Shown: positions 6,690 through 11,102 of the stretch, piece after piece
How positions within the stretch are numbered: the first letter of the stretch is position 1
Layout of the letters: each line of letters begins with the position of its first letter
Source of the DNA: Chromatiales bacterium
GTDB lineage: Bacteria; Pseudomonadota; Gammaproteobacteria; SZUA-152
Direction: 5' to 3'
DNA length: 11,102 bases
Assembly (NCBI GenBank): GCA_026999335.1
Contig: JALTPW010000462.1
Location: forward strand, 1 to 11,102
Notes under the pieces: generated by a model
The model's input: the letters and a program-made list of their open reading frames with translations, nothing else
Databases searched by the model: none
What the model was told of the DNA's origin: nothing
Position numbers and translations under genes: made by a program

Positions 6690-7220
6690 ATGAACATTCG
6701 CAGTTTTCAAGGCAAAACACCGCTGCTGGCTAAAGGTGCCTTTGTCGACGACAGCGCGCTGGTTATCGGTGATATTCAGATGGATGTCGACGCCTCGCTT
6801 TGGCCCATGAGTGTGGCGCGTGGCGACGTCAACCACATCCGTATCGGTGCACGCAGCAATATTCAGGATGGCTCGGTACTGCATGTCACCCACCCTCATG
6901 AGGACGAGCCGGACGGTCATGCGCTGATTGTGGGCGCAGACGTGACTGTCGGCCATAAAGTCATTTTGCACGGTTGCAGCATTGGTGATTTTTGTCTCAT
7001 CGGCATGGGCTCCACCATCATGGATGGTGCCGAACTGGAGGACTATGTTCTGTTGGGTGCCGGCAGTCTGGTGCCGCCGGGAAAAGTACTGAAAGGTGGC
7101 TGTTTGTGGTTGGGTAGCCCGGTGCGCAAGGTGCGCGGCCTGTCCGATGAGGAGCGCCGCTGGATCGGATATTCAGCACGACATTACGTCGAGCTGAAAA
7201 ATCAGCACCAGAAAGGTTGA
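6690..7220 (+). CDS. Gamma-carbonic anhydrase family protein (YrdA-like, left-handed beta-helix)
   Basis: This 176-residue protein is built of hexapeptide repeats typical of the left-handed beta-helix (for example VIGDIQMDVDASLW, ADVTVGHKVILHGC, GDFCLIGMGSTIMDGAELEDYVLLGAGSLVPPG). The three zinc-ligand histidines of the gamma-carbonic anhydrase fold are present: H65 (SVLHV), H89 and H94 (VGHKVILHG). RGDVNHIRIG at 44-53 is the usual family signature. Length and sequence fit the YrdA/CaiE/PaaY group, cytoplasmic trimers binding metal at subunit interfaces. Whether it hydrates CO2 cannot be read from sequence, because many members lack measurable activity. It starts 6 bp after gor and is followed closely by mltF, so it is probably part of one transcript. 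The ATG at 6690 is preceded by GAGGTG. Confidence 0.93.
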   Translation: MNIRSFQGKTPLLAKGAFVDDSALVIGDIQMDVDASLWPMSVARGDVNHIRIGARSNIQDGSVLHVTHPHEDEPDGHALIVGADVTVGHKVILHGCSIGDFCLIGMGSTIMDGAELEDYVLLGAGSLVPPGKVLKGGCLWLGSPVRKVRGLSDEERRWIGYSARHYVELKNQHQKG

Positions 7221-7232
7221 GGCCGGGTGCCG

Positions 7233-8615
7233 ATGAGCAGGAGACGTGTTCGCCGCTACCGGCTTCTTTTTCTTCTACTCCTTTTATTGCTTTCGCTCAC
7301 CGCCTGTAGCGAAAAAACCCCACCGCCGGATTCCCGGCCATTGCTGGAACAGATCCGCAGCAACGGTGAACTGGTGATACTCACCACCAACGAACCCACC
7401 GCCTATTACTTCGATCGTGATGACAAACCGGCTGGTCCGGAGTACGAAATGGCGCGCGCCTTTGCGGAAAGTCTGGGAGTAAGCCCCGACTTTCGTGTCT
7501 TTGATTCCCTGCCGGAAGTGATCAATGCACTGCGCCAGGGTGAGGGCCACATTGCCGCTGCCGGTATCACCATCACCGAAGAACGGCAAAAACACTTTGA
7601 CTTTGGCCCACCCTATCAAGAGGTCAACGAGGAACTGATCTGTTACCGCAACAGCAAGCGTGTTGGTAATGCCGGAGACATTGCCGGGCTGGAGATCGTT
7701 ATTCCCGCGCAGAGCAGTTATATTCGTACCTTGAAAAAACTGCAGGCCGAATATCCCGATATCTACTGGAAAACTGATACACGCTTACTGACGCCGCAAT
7801 TAATGAAAAAAGTATGGCAGAAAAAAATTCAGTGCACGGTCGCGGACTCCACCATAGTGGCCATCAATCGTCGCTATTATCCTGAGCTATCGCAAAAATA
7901 CACACTGGCATCAAATTCCCGGCTTGCCTGGATGTTTCCCAAAAACAGTCCGCAACTGAGCAATGCCATCACGCAGTGGTTTGAAGAATTTAATAAATTC
8001 TCTGCACTGGATCATTTGCAGGAAAAATATTATGGCTTCGTCGAAGTGTTCGATTATGTCGACGTAAAACGTTTTTTGCGACGTATCGATAAACGTTATC
8101 CGAAATATCGCGCCATGTTCGAAACAGCGGCAAAAGAACAGAATATATCCCCTACCTTGCTGGCGGCCGTCAGCTATCAGGAATCACACTGGAATCCACG
8201 AGCCAAGAGCCCCACTGGTGTGCGTGGCATGATGATGCTGACCCAGCCCGTGGCTCGTTCGCTGGGTGTCACCAGCCGGCTGGATGCCGAACAGAATATC
8301 TTTGCCGGCGCCATATATTTACGCCGCATGCTCGACATGATCGGCGAAAATGTCGCCGAGCCCGACCGTACCTGGTTGGCGTTGTCCGCCTACAATGTCG
8401 GTCGTGGTCATTTTCGCGATGCCCAGGGGCTGGCCCGCAAACTGGGCAAAAACCCACAGCGCTGGGCAGAGATGAAAGAAGTGCTGCCTTTACTGAGCCA
8501 GAAGGAATACTACAAAGATCTGCGCTATGGCTATGCTCGTGGCAACGAGCCAGTGCGCTATGTAACACGAATTCGTGATTATCGTGATCTTTTGGAAGCC
8601 CGCTTGAATCCGTAG
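7233..8615 (+). CDS. mltF: Membrane-bound lytic murein transglycosylase F
   Basis: This 460-residue lipoprotein has the two-domain MltF layout. A basic N-terminus and poly-Leu core lead into a lipobox LTAC (C25), so it should be a lipoprotein, expected at the outer membrane. Residues about 40-270 form a periplasmic solute-binding (SBP family 3) domain, which in MltF regulates activity in response to peptidoglycan fragments. Residues about 290-455 form the SLT lytic transglycosylase domain, with catalytic E317 in SYQESHWNP, then GVRGMMMLT, LALSAYNVGRGH and RYVTRIRDY. It cleaves peptidoglycan to 1,6-anhydromuropeptides during wall remodelling. Start: the ATG at 7233 has GAGG 10 bases upstream; a GTG at 7227 is the alternative but lies only 4 bases from it. 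Last gene of the gor cluster. The middle of the gene (about 7790-8110) is somewhat AT-richer than its neighbours. Confidence 0.95.
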   Translation: MSRRRVRRYRLLFLLLLLLLSLTACSEKTPPPDSRPLLEQIRSNGELVILTTNEPTAYYFDRDDKPAGPEYEMARAFAESLGVSPDFRVFDSLPEVINALRQGEGHIAAAGITITEERQKHFDFGPPYQEVNEELICYRNSKRVGNAGDIAGLEIVIPAQSSYIRTLKKLQAEYPDIYWKTDTRLLTPQLMKKVWQKKIQCTVADSTIVAINRRYYPELSQKYTLASNSRLAWMFPKNSPQLSNAITQWFEEFNKFSALDHLQEKYYGFVEVFDYVDVKRFLRRIDKRYPKYRAMFETAAKEQNISPTLLAAVSYQESHWNPRAKSPTGVRGMMMLTQPVARSLGVTSRLDAEQNIFAGAIYLRRMLDMIGENVAEPDRTWLALSAYNVGRGHFRDAQGLARKLGKNPQRWAEMKEVLPLLSQKEYYKDLRYGYARGNEPVRYVTRIRDYRDLLEARLNP

Positions 8616-8680
8616 AGACTACCTCCCTCCCCAAACACTATTCCCTGGTGCCTGCAACGGAGGTTTTTATTTCCATTAAC
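8616..8680. other. Spacer after mltF with a weak terminator-like signal
   Basis: ACCTCC at 8621-8626 could pair with GGAGGT at 8659-8664, which runs into TTTTTATTT. The 32-base loop makes this a poor intrinsic terminator. It is the only stem-plus-T-run candidate after the gor-mltF cluster. Confidence 0.3.
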
Positions 8681-8826
8681 TTGGTCAAAACCACCGTCTT
8701 TAGACGGTGACTTTGATGTTCATGTTTTGACTCATGCGCACTGATGACGGTGCGAGGTTGATGACTTTAGTCATCAGCACCGAATGCGCTAACCCACCTA
8801 CTTTAGTAGGTGGTAGTTTAGTTCAA
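8681..8826. mobile_element. Three-hairpin IS200/IS605-like non-autonomous element (LE/RE remnant)
   Basis: Three perfect hairpins, all with a TTTA loop, lie in about 145 bp: CACCGTC/GACGGTG at 8692-8709, TGATGAC/GTCATCA at 8759-8776 (outer CGGTGC/GCACCG arms at 8748-8753 and 8777-8782), and CCACCTAC/GTAGGTGG at 8794-8813. The last is followed by TAGTTTAGTTCAAG, containing the TCAA that commonly marks the right end of IS200/IS605 elements. A TCAAAA/CTTTGA pair surrounds the first. Imperfect subterminal hairpins instead of inverted ends are the hallmark of this family. No tnpA or tnpB is present, so it would be a deletion derivative or palindrome-associated element. The assignment is from pattern only; the exact ends are uncertain. 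Confidence 0.6.
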
Positions 8827-9014
8827 GACACCAAAATAGTTATACACTTAACTTGCACATGGCAGTAATGAGAGCGGCTATGCCCGAAAAAAACATTGTC
8901 AGTACAGAAAATCTTGTTCATCACAGAGAGAAAATTATTTATCAGCGCCAAAAACCGGGTATAAACCAAAGTAATATCGCTTTTGTAGGCCAGAAATAGC
9001 GCAGAGAGTATCAC
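8827..9014. other. AT-rich non-coding stretch
   Basis: No recognisable gene in any frame. A 90-codon minus-strand frame covers it but begins inside the IS66 remnant and shows no family features. It could be decayed insertion-sequence DNA. Confidence 0.45.
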
Positions 9015-9035
9015 GGTGGGCAGTGCCCACCCTAC
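9015..9035 (-). repeat. Half copy of the GTAGGGTGGGC palindrome
   Basis: On the minus strand it reads GTAGGGTGGGCACTGCCCACC, matching the left half of the 5247-5319 unit in 20 of 21 positions. Only one half is present here, next to the end of the IS66 remnant. Confidence 0.75.
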
Positions 9036-9068
9036 GGAGGACAGTCCGAGTTGATTGCCCTTGCCATT

Positions 9069-9216
9069 GCTTATCAAAAGGCCGCGAAAAATCATATAGA
9101 AATGCCAGCACCTCCTTTTTTTGATCGATTAAGCGATCATGGAAGTTTTTGACCTTGTGCGGTTTCTTTTTTCCGCGTTTCTTGTGTTTGTCGGCGGGCA
9201 ACACTGGGAGTTCAAG
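9069..9216 (-). pseudogene. IS66-family transposase fragment (degenerate C-terminal piece)
   Basis: The minus-strand frame reads LPADKHKKRGKKKPHKVKNF, then HDRLIDQKKEVLAFLYDFSR, then PFDK. This resembles the end of IS66 transposases, where a Lys/Arg/Gly-rich segment leads into NLLDRL..., EVL.FL.DF..PFDNNQAERD. The match stops at PFD: the expected NNQAERD and later residues are absent and the frame continues into unrelated sequence and the GTAGGGTGGGC repeat. No start, no catalytic DDE region and no IS66 orf1/orf2 companions are present, so it is a dead remnant. Family assignment is by recalled motif and could be tested by a protein search. Confidence 0.6.
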
Positions 9217-9231
9217 TGCGTGAAGTGACGG

Positions 9232-9297
9232 ACATTCTGGATTTCCGCCTGCGCGGGAATGACGCTATTCCAAGTCTCTCAAGCCTAAGTAGGTGCC
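9232..9297 (-). repeat. CATTCCCG-type palindromic repeat, copy 2 (inverted)
   Basis: This is the reverse-strand copy of the 4235-4300 repeat: 66 bp, no gaps, 57 of 66 identical by hand. The hairpin core is slightly decayed, reading ATTTCCGCC...GCGGGAAT on the plus strand. Unlike copy 1, its outer end (GGCACCTAC on the minus strand) is not directly joined to a MITE end; 15 bp separate it from the truncated MITE. Confidence 0.75.
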
Positions 9298-9312
9298 ATT
9301 CTAATCAAGCCC

Positions 9313-9381
9313 CAATGCCATTAAGTTAACAAAATTATGACGGTTTTGTAGATTGATGGTGAACTTGCGAACCCTAACGAA
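9313..9381 (+). mobile_element. Truncated second copy of the MITE (left end only)
   Basis: It begins with the same terminus, CAATGCCATTAAGTTAAC, and matches 3977-4045 over 69 bp without gaps at 62 positions. Weak similarity may extend to about 9393. The right end and target duplication are missing; the copy stops just before the 3' end of the CDGSH gene, suggesting a deletion or recombination there. Confidence 0.7.
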
Positions 9382-9404
9382 GCCAATGCTGACGGCCTTG
9401 CAGT

Positions 9405-9641
9405 TCATGCGCTATGTGAGCCGTCGCAATAGATGCCGCTCTTACTCTTTCCACAGCCGCAGATGTAGACTGTCTCATCCTTTTCCGCCTTGTGTTCCGT
9501 TGCTCCATTGGCACCGGGCACGTCGTTGTGCGTACCATCGCAGAAGGGTGGATTGGCGGTGTGGTTGCAGGTGCAGATCCAGGCGCTTTCACCGGCCTTG
9601 ACCTCGATGGCATAGGGCGCGTTCTTGTCATTCATGCTCAT
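9405..9641 (-). CDS. Double CDGSH iron-sulfur domain protein
   Basis: This 78-residue protein carries two CDGSH-type [2Fe-2S] binding motifs. The first is C23-T-C25 ... P-F-C34-D-G-T-H38, a full CxCx2(S/T)x3PxCDG(S/T)H match. The second is C61-G-C63 ... Y-C72-D-G-S-H76, in which the usual Pro before the third Cys region is Ile70. Three cysteines and one histidine in each motif would hold a redox- and pH-sensitive [2Fe-2S] cluster. It has no signal peptide or membrane anchor, so it is probably cytoplasmic; small tandem-CDGSH proteins are common in bacteria but their electron partners are mostly unknown. AAGGAG nine bases before the ATG at 9641 decides the start over an upstream ATG at 9665. 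It follows yqjG by 95 bp on the same strand. Confidence 0.92.
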   Translation of the reverse strand: MSMNDKNAPYAIEVKAGESAWICTCNHTANPPFCDGTHNDVPGANGATEHKAEKDETVYICGCGKSKSGIYCDGSHSA

Positions 9642-9736
9642 ACTGTGTTTCTCCTTTTTTTGCATATTGGTATGACTGGCGACTGCTGTTTATTCGTGGA
9701 CGGATCTGGTGATCATCCGGAATAAACAAAAGATCC

Positions 9737-10729
9737 CTACAGGTGCTGCCGTCCATGCGGGGTATGCAGTGTCAGTTTTGGCCCCAACGGCACGATGCGC
9801 GTCGGGTTGATACTGGTATGACTGTAGTAATAATGCCGCTTAATGTGCGTGAAATCGACCGTTTCGGCAATGCCTGGCAGTTGGTACAACTCACGCAGAT
9901 AGCCGGACAGGTTGGGATAATCGGCAATGCGCCGCAGATTGCACTTGAAATGGCCGACGTAGACGGCATCGAAACGCAGCAGGGTGGTAAACAGTCGCCA
10001 GTCGGCCTCGGTGATTTGTGTGCCGACCAGATAGCGCTGGCCGGTGAGACGCTGCTCCAGTTCGTCCAGGGCATCGAACAGACGTCGGAAGGCTTGTTCG
10101 TAGGCCGTCTGGCTTGCCGCAAAGCCGGTGCGATAAACACCGTTGTTGATATTGTCGTAGATGAAGGTATTGACGCTATCGATGTCTTCCCGCAGGGCCT
10201 CCGGATAGTAGTCGAGCCCGCTGGCGCCACAGGTATCGAAGGCGCTGTTGAACATGCGGATGATTTCCGAGGATTCGTTGTTGACGATGGTACGGCGCTG
10301 CTTGTCCCACAGCACCGGCACGGTGACGATGCCGGTGTAATCCGGTATGGCCCGGGTATAGACCTGGTGCATGAAATCAAAACCATTGGCGCCATCGTCA
10401 GTGGTAGCGGCGAAGGGTTGGCCTCCGGCGCTGGCGAATTTCCAGCCCGCATCGCCCATGTCCGGGTGCACTACCGACAGCGAGACAATACCCTCCAGCC
10501 CCTTCAGTTTGCGGAAAATCAAGGTACGGTGGGCCCAGGGGCAGGCGAGGGAGATGTACAAATGGTAGCGCTCCGGTTCGGCCTTGAAGCCGCCCTCACC
10601 ACTGAGGCCAGCGCTGCCGTCCGCGCTGATCCAGTGACGGAACTGGGAATCCTGGCGGATGAATTCACCGTCTTCTCGTTCGGATTCCAGCCATTGGTCG
10701 CGGAGGATGCCATTGATCAGCAGGCTCAT
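9737..10729 (-). CDS. yqjG: Glutathionyl-hydroquinone reductase (Xi-class glutathione S-transferase)
   Basis: This 330-residue protein matches YqjG/GS-HQR, a cytoplasmic enzyme that uses glutathione to reduce glutathionyl-hydroquinones back to free hydroquinones. The catalytic CPWA motif is present (SLACPWAHRT, C63 as in E. coli), in a thioredoxin-like N-terminal domain that continues to VPVLWDKQRRTIVNNESSEIIRMFN (cis-Pro and glutathione-binding ES). The helical C-terminal domain has ITEADWRLFTTLLRFDAVY and the family tail YYYSHTSINPTRIVPLGP. The start at 10729 has AGGAA about 9 bases upstream. It lies 60 bp downstream of the DoxX-like gene in the same orientation, echoing the yqjF-yqjG order of E. 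coli. Its glutathione would be recycled by gor, encoded 3 kb away on the other strand. Confidence 0.95.
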   Translation of the reverse strand: MSLLINGILRDQWLESEREDGEFIRQDSQFRHWISADGSAGLSGEGGFKAEPERYHLYISLACPWAHRTLIFRKLKGLEGIVSLSVVHPDMGDAGWKFASAGGQPFAATTDDGANGFDFMHQVYTRAIPDYTGIVTVPVLWDKQRRTIVNNESSEIIRMFNSAFDTCGASGLDYYPEALREDIDSVNTFIYDNINNGVYRTGFAASQTAYEQAFRRLFDALDELEQRLTGQRYLVGTQITEADWRLFTTLLRFDAVYVGHFKCNLRRIADYPNLSGYLRELYQLPGIAETVDFTHIKRHYYYSHTSINPTRIVPLGPKLTLHTPHGRQHL

Positions 10730-10789
10730 TGGGTCATTTCCTGTGCAGTGTGTTGGTGGTTGATGCCCGCCACAGGGGCATTGCTGGTT

Positions 10790-11059
10790 TTATGCCATGG
10801 TCAGCCGTCGATCACGCCGGCGCAACAGCCAGGCATCGAGACTCAGCGCCAAAGCCATCCAGCGTACCTGCCAGCCGAGGATGAGGGCCAGCGCAGCGCC
10901 GATCTCCAGGATGATGACCATGGGCAGCAATGCCGTCGGGACGCCCATGGCCTCCATGTAAGTGGCTGTTGCCGCATAACCGCCGATCTTGCTGATACCG
11001 GCGAGCAGGAATATCTGTGCGATGAGCAGGCGCCCGATCAAGCTGAGTTTTTGTTGCAT
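10790..11059 (-). CDS. DoxX family membrane protein (YqjF-like), internally deleted
   Basis: The 89-residue product starts as a normal DoxX/YqjF protein: GRLLIAQIFLLAGISKIGGY is the first membrane helix and signature, then TATYMEAMGVP, then LLPMVIILEIGAALALILGW as the second helix. After RWMALAL (about residue 72) it jumps straight to SLDAWLLRRR, which resembles the C-terminal tail of full-length DoxX proteins (usually about 130 residues). The third and fourth helices, roughly 40-45 residues, seem to be missing, in frame. It may be non-functional, so it could also be classed as a pseudogene. The ATG at 11059 follows AGGA by 7 bases. On the minus strand CATAAT (11098-11093) could be its -10 box, but any -35 is outside the window. 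Probably co-transcribed with yqjG. Confidence 0.8.
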   Translation of the reverse strand: MQQKLSLIGRLLIAQIFLLAGISKIGGYAATATYMEAMGVPTALLPMVIILEIGAALALILGWQVRWMALALSLDAWLLRRRDRRLTMA

Positions 11060-11102
11060 TCATTTTTCCTGTATCTAGCTTGCGTGAGCCCTATTATGGT
11101 TC

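Noticed and set aside
6138..6971. 277-codon minus-strand open frame
   Set aside because: Spans parts of two real genes (gor and the carbonic anhydrase gene) on the other strand, as expected from GC-rich codon bias.
8681..8826. CRISPR-like or tandem terminator interpretation of the three hairpins
   Set aside because: The stems differ in sequence and spacing, so there are no direct repeats and spacers; none is followed by a proper T-run.
9492..9725. 77-codon plus-strand frame
   Set aside because: Antisense to the CDGSH gene, which has both iron-sulfur motifs and a good ribosome-binding site.

Overview
The window reads as chromosomal DNA of a free-living gammaproteobacterium. The protein families (PrlC, SrkA/YihE, Gor, YrdA-type gamma-carbonic anhydrase, MltF, YqjF/YqjG) are those of E. 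coli and its relatives. GC-rich genes alternate with AT-richer spacers that carry intergenic palindromes of a kind common in environmental gammaproteobacteria. No phage, plasmid, CRISPR, tRNA or rRNA signal was found. The species cannot be named from the sequence alone.

Layout. (1) 1-2669, minus strand: oligopeptidase A (prlC) followed 15 bp later by a YgiM-like SH3/coiled-coil envelope protein that runs off the left edge. (2) 2757-3830, plus strand, divergent from prlC: the Ser/Thr stress kinase srkA. (3) 3831-4464: a spacer with a 257-bp MITE-like element (matched termini, 10-bp target duplication) and a CATTCCCG-type palindrome. (4) 4465-5157, plus: a membrane-anchored protein of unknown function. 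(5) 5334-8615, plus: a tight cluster of glutathione reductase (gor), gamma-carbonic anhydrase-like protein and lytic transglycosylase mltF, preceded by a GTAGGGTGGGC palindrome. (6) 8616-9404: a repeat-rich junk zone with a three-hairpin IS200/IS605-like non-autonomous element, a half GTAGGGTGGGC repeat, an IS66 transposase remnant, an inverted copy of the CATTCCCG repeat and a truncated second MITE copy. (7) 9405-11059, minus: a DoxX/YqjF-like gene with an apparent internal deletion, glutathionyl-hydroquinone reductase yqjG, and a double-CDGSH iron-sulfur protein.

Functionally there are two themes. One is thiol/quinone redox maintenance: Gor makes the glutathione that YqjG consumes, with DoxX and the CDGSH protein beside YqjG. 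The other is envelope and protein quality control: MltF, SrkA, PrlC and the SH3 protein. No obviously new multi-gene system is present. The most distinctive observations are the non-autonomous mobile elements, the gutted DoxX gene, a Gor lacking one of the two canonical NADPH-binding arginines, and a palindrome-containing in-frame insert in SrkA.
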